From: Myxococcota bacterium
Lineage (GTDB): Bacteria; Myxococcota_A; Bradymonadia; UBA7976; UBA1532
DNA: 64,000 bases
Assembly: GCA_023150895.1 (NCBI GenBank)
Contig: JAKLJY010000009.1
Coordinates: 42,377-106,376, forward strand
Direction of reading: 5' to 3'
The notes under the pieces: model-generated
Databases searched by the model: none
Seen by the model: only the letters and a program-made list of their open reading frames with translations
What the model was told of the DNA's origin: nothing
Translations under genes and position numbers: made by a program
Shown: positions 42,699-51,300 of the stretch, in pieces
Position numbering within the stretch: the stretch's first letter is position 1
Layout: every line of letters starts with the position of its first letter

Positions 42699-43921
42699 GG
42701 CACCCGCCGCGCGCGCAGCGCCAGCCCGAGGGCGTCGTTGCCGTCGACGTCGCCTTCCATGCGGAGCCGGTGGAACCGCCCGTCACCCGCCGTCCCGGCG
42801 CAACGAATCTCGCCCTGGTTCGGCTGGACGGCGCCCGGGCAGGTGCCCCACGTCGGCGAGCCGTCGGGCGGGGCGCGGTTCTCGTCGGCCTGCCCGAAAA
42901 AGACCTCGACCGCTGCCTGCACGGCGGCCGCGCGTTCGGGCGCGTCCGGCGCGCGGCAGACGAAGGCCACACCCACGTCGTCGTTGTCGTCCACATTGCC
43001 GCTGAGGTTCATCGTCCGGAACTGTCGGTCAAAGCCCGTGCTCGTGCAACGGCGCGGCGCCCGGACCCCGTCGGTGGACGCCGGGCACGGGCCCCAATCG
43101 GCCGAGCCTTCGGGCGCGCCGTTCCCGTCGTCGGCGTGCCCCAGAAAAAGCGCGCAGTGCGTCTCGAGCCAGGCGGACACGGCGGCGTCCGGAGCCGGAT
43201 CACACTGAAACGCCACGCCGAGCTGGTCGTCCCCGTTCACATCGCCGTCCAGATCCAGCATCAGGAAGCCCCCGGTCCGGCGGGTCGACGCGCAGCGCAC
43301 CTCGCCATCGGGGCTGCGCCCGGCGTCGGCGGCCGGGCACGGCCCCCAGGCCGGCGACCGCCCGGCCGGACCGCGACGTTCATCGGCCCATCCCAGGAAG
43401 AGACGGCAGTGCGCCTCGACGTAGGGGCCGCACGCGCCGTGCTCGTCGACCGTGCCGTCGCAGTCGTCGTCCTGGCCGTTGCAGGTCTCGACCCCACAGA
43501 CCGGCACCGGGGCCGCATCGGGCTCGGGCTCGGGCTCGGGCACCGCCGGCGCGGCGGCGTCGGCCGCGGGCAGCGGGGAGGCCGCGTCGGCCTCGGGGGC
43601 GGGGGGGGCCGGTGTCCCGTCGATGGGACCGGGCACTTCGCCATCGGCCGTCGGTCGGCGCGCGCCGTCGTCACCAATGCTCGGCCCGACATCTCGCCAC
43701 GGGACGCCGCCCGTCCCCTCCGGCGGCGCTTCCGGGCCGCCACCCGGCGAGGTGATCGAGCGACCGATCAGGGCGTCCGACCCGTCGCCGCCCGCCGCCG
43801 CCCTGCCCGCATCACCGCCGGCGCAGCCGAAAAGGAGCGCCGCCGAGCACGCGACCGGGCGCAGACCGCGAAGCGGCGGGGCGGCGATGGGCGTCGGCGT
43901 CGCGATCGGCACGTCGGCCAA
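42695..43921 (-). CDS. Lipoprotein with one MopE-like motif and three unfamiliar Cys modules (paralogue B)
   Basis: This 408-residue protein is a tandem paralogue of the downstream gene: lipobox Cys33 (LLFGC), a Gly/Pro/Asp linker, CNGQDDDCDGTVDEHGAC, then three modules (about 160-245, 246-325, 326-408). Module features are LFLGxADxxxG, WGPCP or WGTCP, a Cys followed by DGRFHRLRMEGDVDGNDALGLA or a close relative. The modules are better conserved here than in paralogue A. The start is uncertain: TTG at 43921 gives the longest signal region, while a GTG at 43912 is also in frame; no Shine-Dalgarno is seen for either. It diverges from the M16 peptidase gene. Confidence 0.72.
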   Translation of the reverse strand: MADVPIATPTPIAAPPLRGLRPVACSAALLFGCAGGDAGRAAAGGDGSDALIGRSITSPGGGPEAPPEGTGGVPWRDVGPSIGDDGARRPTADGEVPGPIDGTPAPPAPEADAASPLPAADAAAPAVPEPEPEPDAAPVPVCGVETCNGQDDDCDGTVDEHGACGPYVEAHCRLFLGWADERRGPAGRSPAWGPCPAADAGRSPDGEVRCASTRRTGGFLMLDLDGDVNGDDQLGVAFQCDPAPDAAVSAWLETHCALFLGHADDGNGAPEGSADWGPCPASTDGVRAPRRCTSTGFDRQFRTMNLSGNVDDNDDVGVAFVCRAPDAPERAAAVQAAVEVFFGQADENRAPPDGSPTWGTCPGAVQPNQGEIRCAGTAGDGRFHRLRMEGDVDGNDALGLALRARRVP

Positions 43922-43931
43922 GGTACCACAA

Positions 43932-43960
43932 TTGACGCTTCCCCCCTCATCGGCTACGTG
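43932..43960 (+). promoter_or_regulatory. Promoter of the M16 peptidase operon
   Basis: TTGACG (43932-43937) and TACGTG (43955-43960) are 17 bases apart in the 74-base divergent gap. The ATG at 43996 has GGAG seven bases upstream, giving a leader of about 29 bases. Confidence 0.5.
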
Positions 43961-43995
43961 TCCCCGTCACGTCGTCCTGCGGTCCGGAGCCCAGC

Positions 43996-45534
43996 ATGTC
44001 CAGCGCCCCGTTTTCCCCGTTGCCCTCCCCCTGTCCGCCCCGAAGGCCGTCCGGCCGCGCATCCGGCCCCGTCTCGGCGGCGGCGGGCCTGCTGCTCGTG
44101 ACCCTCGGCGCCGGCCAGTCCGAGGCGCAGCCGGCCCCGGCCAGCGCGGCGACCGCCCCGGCAAAGGTCGCCCCCGTGCCGGAGATCTCGGTCACCCGCT
44201 ACACGCTCGACAACGGGCTCACCGTTCTCCTCAGCGAGGACCACCGCCTCCCGGTCGTGGCGACCGAGGTCCGGTATCGCGTGGGCTCGGGTCACGAGGC
44301 CAAGGGCCGCAGCGGATTTGCGCATCTCTTCGAGCACCTGATGTTTCAGGGCTCGCAGCACTACGACAACGAGTACTTCAAGCCGTTCGAGCCCATCGGC
44401 GGCAATGTGAACGGCACGACCAACGTCGACCGCACCAACTTCTACGAGCAGGTGCCCAGCAATGCGCTCGAGCTCTCGCTCTGGATGCAGGCCGAGCGCA
44501 TGCGATTCCTGCTCCCGGCCATGACGCAGGCCAAGCTCGACAACCAGCGCGACGTGGTCAAGAACGAGCGTCGGCAGCGTTATGAGAACACCCCCTACGG
44601 CGAGGTCTGGCGTCTCATTGCGGAGAACCTGTACCCGGTGGGGCATCCGTACCAGCACACGACGATCGGCTCGCACGAGGACCTCACCGCCGCCTCGATG
44701 GACGACGTGAAGGCGTTCTTCGAACAGTACTACTCGCCGTCCAACGCCATCCTGACCCTCGTCGGCGACTTCGATACTGCCACGGTGCGCGCGCAGATCG
44801 AGCGCTACTTCGGCGGTGCGCCCGCCGGCGCCCGCGTACCTGCGCCGCAGCCCCCGCCGCCCAAGCTCGAGCGACCCGTCCACATCGTCGAGAAGGACCA
44901 GGTCAACCTGGCGCGGGTTCATCTCGCGTGGCACACCCCGCCGGTCTTCGCGGACGGAGACGCCGCGCTCGACGTCTGGGCGAGCGTGCTCACGGACGGC
45001 AAGAGCAGCCGGCTCTACCAGCCGCTGGTCTACGAACAGAAGGTCGCCAAGGACGTCGCTGCGATGCAGATGTCCAATCACCTGACGAGCGTCTTCATGG
45101 TGCAGGCCACCGTGGCACCGGGCCGAACCGTCGAGGAGCTCTCGACGGCCCTGCAGGCCGCGCTGCGTACATCGCTCGAGACCCCGCCGACCGACGACGA
45201 GCTCGCACGCACGCTCTCGGGCTGGCGAAAGTCCTTCTACGGGCGCGTCGAGGGTGTCCTCTCGCGGGCCCAGCTCCTGAGCGGGTACGAGCACTTCGTC
45301 GGCCGGCCGGACCACCTCGCGGCGGATCTGGCCCGCTACACCTCGTTGACGTCGGCCGCCGTGCACTCGGCGGCGCAGCGCTGGCTCCCGGTGGCCGGGC
45401 CCGCGCCGTTCCTCCGGGTGGACATCGTGCCGGAGACGCCGCCCCCGGCGAAGGCGCCCTCCGACGCCAAGGCGCCCCCCGGCCAGAAGCCGGGCAAGAC
45501 CCCCCGCCCCGCCGCCCTGAAAGGCAAGAAGTGA
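43996..45534 (+). CDS. M16 zinc peptidase, catalytic subunit
   Basis: The 512-residue protein has a signal-like N-terminus (about 25-45, ending near EAQ) and an M16 fold of two similar halves. The inverted zinc motif HLFEH (HxxEH) is present in the first half, with the downstream Glu in NVVKNER-type context (VVKNERRQRYENTPYG). The end is a Lys/Pro-rich tail. Such periplasmic peptidases degrade short or unfolded peptides. The next gene encodes a relative lacking the zinc motif, and the two probably form a heterodimer as in the mitochondrial processing peptidase and its bacterial relatives. Their stop and start overlap (TGATG at 45532-45536). Confidence 0.9.
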   Translation: MSSAPFSPLPSPCPPRRPSGRASGPVSAAAGLLLVTLGAGQSEAQPAPASAATAPAKVAPVPEISVTRYTLDNGLTVLLSEDHRLPVVATEVRYRVGSGHEAKGRSGFAHLFEHLMFQGSQHYDNEYFKPFEPIGGNVNGTTNVDRTNFYEQVPSNALELSLWMQAERMRFLLPAMTQAKLDNQRDVVKNERRQRYENTPYGEVWRLIAENLYPVGHPYQHTTIGSHEDLTAASMDDVKAFFEQYYSPSNAILTLVGDFDTATVRAQIERYFGGAPAGARVPAPQPPPPKLERPVHIVEKDQVNLARVHLAWHTPPVFADGDAALDVWASVLTDGKSSRLYQPLVYEQKVAKDVAAMQMSNHLTSVFMVQATVAPGRTVEELSTALQAALRTSLETPPTDDELARTLSGWRKSFYGRVEGVLSRAQLLSGYEHFVGRPDHLAADLARYTSLTSAAVHSAAQRWLPVAGPAPFLRVDIVPETPPPAKAPSDAKAPPGQKPGKTPRPAALKGKK

Positions 45535-47069
45535 TGCAGCCCGCACACCGCGCCCCGATGCGCCCGGCGGCCCGCGCGCTCGCGCCGTTCGCCACGCCCG
45601 GCCTCGCCGTTCTGATGATCGCGTGCGGCTCGCCCCGACCGGACGCCGACGCCCCGCCGCCCCCGACGCCGCCGAGCGCGGCCGCGCCGACGACGGCCCC
45701 TCCGCCGGACTGGAGCGCGCTGCCGCCGCTCGGCCCGTCGCCTCGGTACACGCCCCCGACCGTCGAGACGTGGACGCTCGCCAACGGCGTCTCGGTCTGG
45801 TTCGTTCCCCAGACCCAGGTGCCCCTGGCCAGCGTGAGCCTGGTGCTCCCCCGCGGCGCCGCGACGGATCCCGCGGGCAAGGCCGGGACGACCGCGCTCA
45901 TGGCCGATCTGCTCGACGAGGGCGCCGGCGGGCAGTCGGCGCTGGCGCTCGGCGAGGCCTTCCAGCGCCTCGGCACCGACTACGAGGCCAGCGCCGGCAC
46001 CGACGCGGTGACGCTCGGCGTTCACCTGCTCGCCGATCAGCTCGAGCCGACCCTCGACCTCCTCGCCACCGTTGCGTTCCGTCCCGACTTCCCGGCCGCC
46101 GAGCTCGACCGCCGCAAGCAGCAGCGCATCGCCTCGCTGCTGGCGGCGGAGGCCGATCCGTCGAACAGCCGGAGCGTCGTCTTGCGCCGGGTCCTCTTCG
46201 GTGACGGGTACGGCGGGCTGCCGGCCGACGGCGTCCGCGAGACGGTGGGCCGCATCACCCTGGCCGACGTCAAGGCGCAGTACGAATCGGTGTTCCGACC
46301 GGAGGGGGCTGCGGTGATCGTCGTCGGCGCCCTGGAGCGCGCCCGCGTCGCCGCGCAGCTCGAGCGGACCTTCGGCGGGTGGCGTGCCGGTCCGGTGGCC
46401 AAGCCGGCGCCGGTGGCGCCCGCAGCCGCCCCCTCGGGCATCTACCTGATCGACCACCCCGGCGCGACGCAGTCGGCCATCGTCGTCGCCCGGCGGGCCC
46501 CCGGCGCCGACGCGCCCGACTTCTTCGAGGCGATGATCTACAACTGGGCGTTGGGTGGCGCGTTCATGAGCCGCGTGAACCTCAACCTCCGGGAGGAGAA
46601 GGGGTACACTTACGGCGCGCGCTCGGGCTACACGCGCTGGAAATCGGCGGGCTTCTTCTCCGTCGGTGCCCTGGTCAAGGCCCAGCACACGACGGACAGC
46701 GTCGTCGAGATCTTCCGGGAGTTGGGGGCCGCGGCCACCGACCGACCCATCACCGCGAAGGAGATCGACGAGGCTCGGGGGGGCATGCTCCTCAGCTTCC
46801 CGGCGCGCTTCGAGAACATGGGCGCGGTCGCCGGACAGGTGGCCGAGCTGCCCCTGTTCGGGCGCCCCGCGGACTGGTGGGCCCGCTGGCCCGCCGCCGT
46901 GGAAGGGGTCGCACCGACGGCCGTCGAGGCCACGGCCCGGACGTACGGCGACCGCGCACCCTACCTCGTCGTGATCGCCGGGGACCGCGCCACCATCGAG
47001 CCCGGCCTCGCCGCGCTGAATCTCCCGATTCAGCTTCGCGACGCGCAGGGCAACCCGTTGTCCCCGTGA
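45534..47069 (+). CDS. M16 peptidase homologue, non-catalytic subunit, lipoprotein
   Basis: The 511-residue protein has a lipobox (MIAC) and a Pro/Ala linker. The M16 fold has no HxxEH; the corresponding place reads TTALMADLLDEG. The second half keeps the Arg/Tyr pair in NLREEKGYTYGARSGY, which in two-subunit M16 enzymes completes the active site of the partner. This matches a normal alpha/beta split and is not decay. The start overlaps the stop of the catalytic subunit and its stop overlaps the next gene (GTGA), so peptidase pair and channel are made together. As a lipoprotein it may tether the pair to a membrane. Confidence 0.9.
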   Translation: MQPAHRAPMRPAARALAPFATPGLAVLMIACGSPRPDADAPPPPTPPSAAAPTTAPPPDWSALPPLGPSPRYTPPTVETWTLANGVSVWFVPQTQVPLASVSLVLPRGAATDPAGKAGTTALMADLLDEGAGGQSALALGEAFQRLGTDYEASAGTDAVTLGVHLLADQLEPTLDLLATVAFRPDFPAAELDRRKQQRIASLLAAEADPSNSRSVVLRRVLFGDGYGGLPADGVRETVGRITLADVKAQYESVFRPEGAAVIVVGALERARVAAQLERTFGGWRAGPVAKPAPVAPAAAPSGIYLIDHPGATQSAIVVARRAPGADAPDFFEAMIYNWALGGAFMSRVNLNLREEKGYTYGARSGYTRWKSAGFFSVGALVKAQHTTDSVVEIFRELGAAATDRPITAKEIDEARGGMLLSFPARFENMGAVAGQVAELPLFGRPADWWARWPAAVEGVAPTAVEATARTYGDRAPYLVVIAGDRATIEPGLAALNLPIQLRDAQGNPLSP

Positions 47070-48769
47070 CCCTCCCGCGGTTCGCCGACAGCGTCGTCGT
47101 CGACAACGTGGTGCTCACCGTCGCGACGTGTCTGCTCGCGCTGGTCGCGCTCTCGGTCGTGCTGGCGCTCTCCCTCTGGGCGCTGCGGCGCTCCGCCGAG
47201 GCGACGGGGTTGAAGAAGGCCGACGCGCTCACCGCGCGGCTTCAGGGCCCCGTCCGCAGCTTCGGACTCCTGAGCGCTGCGTTCATCGTCCTGGCGTGCT
47301 GTGCCGGCCTCGCGGTCAGCGTGTACACCGAGACGGACCTGAACCGCTGGCTCAACGGTCACCTCGCGGCCCTCGGCCCCGACGCCTGGCTGTCGCTCGG
47401 CCGCGCCTTCGGGGTGGGCGGCGCGCTCCTGGTCTTCTCGTTCTGGCTGGCCCGCACGCTGCGGCCACTGCTGCCGAGGCTCGAAAAGCGGCTCGTCTCC
47501 ATGGGGGCGTTCCAGGACGAGGTCGAGGCCGTGCGCGGCCTCGTCGGGCAGCTTCACCCGCTGCTGAACGTCGCGGTCGTCTACGCCACGGTCCGGTTGC
47601 TGAGCGTCGGCGTCGGGCTGCCCCCCAACCTGGGCTGGGTCGTGAGCACCGTCGTCTACGTGGTGCTGGTCCTGACGGTGACGCGCACGCTCATCTACCT
47701 GGTCGATCTGGCGACGGAGGCGGCGGATCGTCTGGGCCGCACGCGCTTCTCCGGCGCCCGGCATCGCCCGTACTACGAGGGCGTCCGGGGACTCTGGCCC
47801 CTGGCGCGCCGCACGTTCGAGGCCGTGGCCTGGATCGGCGCGGTCACGATCATCGTCGGCGAACTCCACGTCCTCGAGAGCTTTGCCCCATACGGCCCGC
47901 GCGTCATCCGGCTCATCGCCATCTATTTCGTCGCGCGCGTGGTCGTCGAGCTGTCCCGCGTGCTCGTCGCCGAGTCGCTGTCTCGCCACGTCGATCCGCG
48001 CGACGAGGTCGCCAAGCGGCGCGCCACCCTGATCTTCCTGGTGCAGAGCGTCACGAAGTACGTGCTCTACTTCGGGGCCGTCATCCTGATGATGGGTGAG
48101 CTCGGCATCGACCCCGCCCCCTTCCTGGCCGGGGCCGGCATCATCGGCCTGACCGTGGGCCTGGGCGCGCAGAAGCTCGTCAACGACATGGTCAGCGGCT
48201 TCTTCATGCTTTTCGAGGGCCAGCTTCTCACCGGCGACTACGTGCGCATCGGCGACGTCGAGGGCATCGTCGAGGCGGTTCACCTGCGCGTGACCGAGAT
48301 CCGCGACGCCGACGGCCGGCTTCACACCCTGCGCAACGGCAACATCGAGCACATCGTCAACTTCAGCCGGGACTACGTGAACGCCGTGGTCGACATCGGC
48401 GTCGCCTACGGCTCGGACCTCGATCTCGCCTGGGAGGCCATCCGGGAGGCGGGCCGGCGTCTGCACGCCGAGTTCCCCGACGCGGTGATGAAAGAGACCG
48501 TCATCGTCGGGGTCGAGCAGATGGGCGATTCGGCGGTGATCATCCGCACCGTCACGCAGGTCCACCCGGGTCAGCACCTGCCGGTGTCGCGCGCCATGCG
48601 GCGCCACCTGCTCGAGGCGATTCCGCAGGCCGGCGTCGAGATTCCTTTCCCGCACTACGTCCTCATTCACCAGAACGCGCAGGCCGGGCCGGGCCCCGTG
48701 GACGGGCCGCCGCTCGCGCCGGGCGGCCCTCCGGGCCCGATGACGCCGACGACGCCGTCCGGGCCGTGA
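47066..48769 (+). CDS. Large MscS-family mechanosensitive channel
   Basis: The 567-residue protein has about eight membrane helices before the pore-lining helix (about 352-385: GAGIIGLTVGLGAQKLVNDMVSGFFMLFEGQ in two parts). The soluble domain follows with LTGDYVRIGDVEG, HTLRNGNIEHIVNFSRDYVN and a C-terminal alpha/beta part, then a Gly/Pro-rich tail. The many extra helices place it with the larger MscS relatives (YnaI/YbdG/MSL type). It starts with GTG overlapping the stop of the M16 lipoprotein gene. Why a peptidase pair is coupled to a channel is unclear. Confidence 0.9.
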   Translation: MTLPRFADSVVVDNVVLTVATCLLALVALSVVLALSLWALRRSAEATGLKKADALTARLQGPVRSFGLLSAAFIVLACCAGLAVSVYTETDLNRWLNGHLAALGPDAWLSLGRAFGVGGALLVFSFWLARTLRPLLPRLEKRLVSMGAFQDEVEAVRGLVGQLHPLLNVAVVYATVRLLSVGVGLPPNLGWVVSTVVYVVLVLTVTRTLIYLVDLATEAADRLGRTRFSGARHRPYYEGVRGLWPLARRTFEAVAWIGAVTIIVGELHVLESFAPYGPRVIRLIAIYFVARVVVELSRVLVAESLSRHVDPRDEVAKRRATLIFLVQSVTKYVLYFGAVILMMGELGIDPAPFLAGAGIIGLTVGLGAQKLVNDMVSGFFMLFEGQLLTGDYVRIGDVEGIVEAVHLRVTEIRDADGRLHTLRNGNIEHIVNFSRDYVNAVVDIGVAYGSDLDLAWEAIREAGRRLHAEFPDAVMKETVIVGVEQMGDSAVIIRTVTQVHPGQHLPVSRAMRRHLLEAIPQAGVEIPFPHYVLIHQNAQAGPGPVDGPPLAPGGPPGPMTPTTPSGP

Positions 48770-48795
48770 CATCGTCGGGGGGAGTCCGCTACTCT
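48766..48795 (+). promoter_or_regulatory. Promoter of the PEGA kinase operon
   Basis: GTGACA (48766-48771) and TACTCT (48790-48795) are 18 bases apart. The ATG at 48806 lies 11 positions past the -10 box without a Shine-Dalgarno, so the leader would be very short or absent. The -35 box overlaps the MscS stop codon. Confidence 0.45.
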
Positions 48796-48805
48796 CCGCG
48801 CCCGC

Positions 48806-50521
48806 ATGCTCATGGACCGCTACGAGCTCCAGGAACGCCTCGGCGCCGGCGGCATGGCCAAGGTGTTCCGCGCCTTCGACCACGCGTTGTCGCGGCCCGT
48901 GGCGGTCAAGACGCTGCACGACGATCTCGCGACGAATGAGGAGATCAAGCTGCGGTTTCTGCGCGAGGCCCGCGTCTTCGCGCGGCTGCGCCATCCGCAC
49001 ATCATCGAGATCCACGACGTCGTGCAGGGCGAAAAGTCCGCCGCGATGGTCATGGAGCTCATCGACGGCACGGACCTCGCGCACCTGACCCGCCGTCAGC
49101 CGCTGCGCATCCCGGAGCTGGCGCTCTGCCTGTTGCGCCCGGTCCTCGACGCGCTGGCGCATGCCCACGCCGAGGGGGTCATCCACCGCGACGTCAAACC
49201 CGCGAACATCCTGCTCAGTCGGGACGGGCGCGTGAAGCTCGGTGACTTCGGCATCGCCAAGGTCCTCGAGGAAACGCACCTGACGCAGACGGGCGAGTTT
49301 CTGGGGACACCGGCCTACATCGCCCCCGAGCAGGCGCGGGGCGAGCCCGTGACCGCCGCCGTCGACCAGTACGCGGCGGGGGTGGTGCTGTACGAACTCC
49401 TCGCCGGCCGCCCCCCCTACGTCGGCCCGACGCCGCTGGCGGTGCTGTCCCAGATCCTCATCGGCAAGTTCCCCGAGATCCGGACCCTCAACCCGGTGGT
49501 CGACGAGGCCCTGGCGGCGGTCGTCCATCGGGCGCTCGCGCCGGAACCCGCCGATCGGTTTGCCGATCTGCCCGCGCTCATCGCCGCACTCGATGCCCTC
49601 GCCCCGCCGCTCTCTAGTAGCCGCGAGCGGCAGATTGTCGCCGGCCTGCTCGCCGATCCCGCGGCGACGGTCGAGTCCGTCGCCCGCGCCGCCGCCGACG
49701 AACAAATGACCACCGCCCGGCGGGCGCTGGCGGCGGGGGACGTCGCGGCAGCCCGTGCCGCCGCGCAGGCCGCGCTGCTGCGCGCCCCGGAGCACGCCGA
49801 GGCGAAAGAGGTCCTGGACACCCTGCGCCACTCCGTCGGTGAACTCGTCGCCCTCGAGCCGCGCACCCCGACGGCGGAAACCGACGTCTTCGTCAAGACC
49901 CCCCCACCGCGAAGCCGCCTGCCCCTCGGCCTGGGGGCCGCGGCGGCGGCGCTTCTGTGCGCCGGCCTGCTCATGACCGTGTTTCGGGACCCGCCCGCCG
50001 CCGATCCCGGGCCCGTCACCGCCGTGGCCACGCCGGGCGCCCTGCTCGCGGCGCGCCAGGCCGGTCCGTCTGCCCCCGGCTCGAGCGCGCCGGCCCCCGA
50101 AAGCCGGGCGAGCGCCTCGGCTTCGCCCGCCACCGAGCCACCGGCCCCGTCCTCGGTGACGTCCGCCCCCCGGGCGCCCGCCGACCGGCCTTCGCCCGCC
50201 CCGCGAACGACCGCCCCCCCGACGGTCCCGGCGCGCCTCGACGAGGTCCCGGCCGCCCCGGCCAGCGCCACGCCTCCGGTGAGCGCCGAGCCCCCCGCCC
50301 CCGGGCACCTTCGCCTCGTCACGCAGCCCTGGGCCGAGGTCGAGGTCGACGGCGTGCCGCGCGGTCGCACGCCCTACCTGAAAGAACTCGAGCTCTCCCC
50401 CGGGCGTCATCGCATCGTGCTGCGCAACCCCGGGTTTCCGCCGCGCGAGGAACTCGTGGAGATCGGCCCCGCCCAGACGCTCGTTCGACGCATCAACCTG
50501 GCCGGCGGTGCCCCCGAATGA
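48806..50521 (+). CDS. Membrane Ser/Thr protein kinase with C-terminal PEGA domain
   Basis: The 571-residue protein has an N-terminal Hanks-type kinase (about 6-265) with GAGGMAKVF, Lys35 (VAVK), HRDVKPANIL, DFGIA and APEQ. A helical TPR-like stretch follows (about 285-340). One membrane helix (about 373-393) leads to a long Ser/Pro/Ala-rich segment, and a PEGA domain ends it (about 500-571: VTQPWAEVEVDGVPRGRTP). PEGA domains bind surface or extracellular partners. The next three genes overlap one after another (ATGA), so the kinase is probably made with a TPR-like membrane protein and two propeller-like lipoproteins that could be its sensory or target partners. Confidence 0.9.
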   Translation: MLMDRYELQERLGAGGMAKVFRAFDHALSRPVAVKTLHDDLATNEEIKLRFLREARVFARLRHPHIIEIHDVVQGEKSAAMVMELIDGTDLAHLTRRQPLRIPELALCLLRPVLDALAHAHAEGVIHRDVKPANILLSRDGRVKLGDFGIAKVLEETHLTQTGEFLGTPAYIAPEQARGEPVTAAVDQYAAGVVLYELLAGRPPYVGPTPLAVLSQILIGKFPEIRTLNPVVDEALAAVVHRALAPEPADRFADLPALIAALDALAPPLSSSRERQIVAGLLADPAATVESVARAAADEQMTTARRALAAGDVAAARAAAQAALLRAPEHAEAKEVLDTLRHSVGELVALEPRTPTAETDVFVKTPPPRSRLPLGLGAAAAALLCAGLLMTVFRDPPAADPGPVTAVATPGALLAARQAGPSAPGSSAPAPESRASASASPATEPPAPSSVTSAPRAPADRPSPAPRTTAPPTVPARLDEVPAAPASATPPVSAEPPAPGHLRLVTQPWAEVEVDGVPRGRTPYLKELELSPGRHRIVLRNPGFPPREELVEIGPAQTLVRRINLAGGAPE

Positions 50522-51300
50522 TCAGCGCCTTTTCGCTCCTGGCCGCACTGCTGGTGAGTCCGGCCGTCCAGCGCGCCCTCGACACCTACGACTACGGCGA
50601 CTACCCGGCGGCCTGCCGTCAGCTCGCCGAACTCCGCGTCGCCGCGAGCACGCCACCGGCGGAGCAGGGACTCATCCTGCGCAGCCTCGGCGCCTGCCGG
50701 CACGTCCAGGGCGAGCTGGCCGCCGCCGACGAGGCCTTCACGGCGTGGTTGCGTTTCGACGCGGCCGCCGAGCTCGACCCGGTGGTCTACCCCCCCGAAA
50801 TGGTGGCGTTCTTTCGCGAGGTCAAAGCCCGCGCCATGCCCGCCGCCCCGCCCGCCCCGCCCAAGGCGCCCGACGCCGCTTCGTCCGCGGCCGACGGCCC
50901 CGTGAACGCCGCCGCCCCGGCCCGCAACCCGGCGCTCGCCGTCCTGCCGTTCGGCATCGGGCAGTTCCAGAACGGGCACGACGTGAAGGGTTGGGTCTTC
51001 GCCGCCACGGACGCGGCCGCCCTCACGTTCGCGGTGTTCAACCTCTACCGGACCGAGTCGCTCAAGACGAGCGGCGGGTTCCTCGCGGGCGGCCGCTACG
51101 CCACCGACGCCGATCGGCAGTCGGCGGAGCAGAGCCAGAACTTCTACGTGGCCGGGTTCGCCGTCTTCGGCGCGCTGTGGATCTACGGCGCGGTCGACGG
51201 CCTGACCCATCTGGGCGATCCCCCGCCCGCCCGCGAGTCGCCGCGCGCCGCGCTCGTGCCGACGCCCTCCGGCCTGGCGCTTCTGGGGGTGTGGCCATGA
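50518..51300 (+). CDS. TPR-like protein with C-terminal membrane segments in the kinase operon
   Basis: The 260-residue protein has a short signal-like start, then a TPR-like helical part (about 18-110) with YDYGDYPAACRQLAELR and LILRSLGACRHVQGE. A Pro/Ala link follows, then a region with two membrane-type segments (about 140-180 and 205-225) containing LPFGIGQFQNGHDVKGW. The last block resembles small membrane proteins annotated as DUF5683-like; I am not certain. It overlaps the kinase gene and the next lipoprotein gene by four bases each. Confidence 0.7.
   Translation: MISAFSLLAALLVSPAVQRALDTYDYGDYPAACRQLAELRVAASTPPAEQGLILRSLGACRHVQGELAAADEAFTAWLRFDAAAELDPVVYPPEMVAFFREVKARAMPAAPPAPPKAPDAASSAADGPVNAAAPARNPALAVLPFGIGQFQNGHDVKGWVFAATDAAALTFAVFNLYRTESLKTSGGFLAGGRYATDADRQSAEQSQNFYVAGFAVFGALWIYGAVDGLTHLGDPPPARESPRAALVPTPSGLALLGVWP

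Noticed and set aside
45534..47069. Loss of the zinc motif in the second M16 gene considered as gene decay
   Set aside because: The frame is intact, full length and keeps the Arg/Tyr motif; non-catalytic subunits are normal in two-subunit M16 peptidases.
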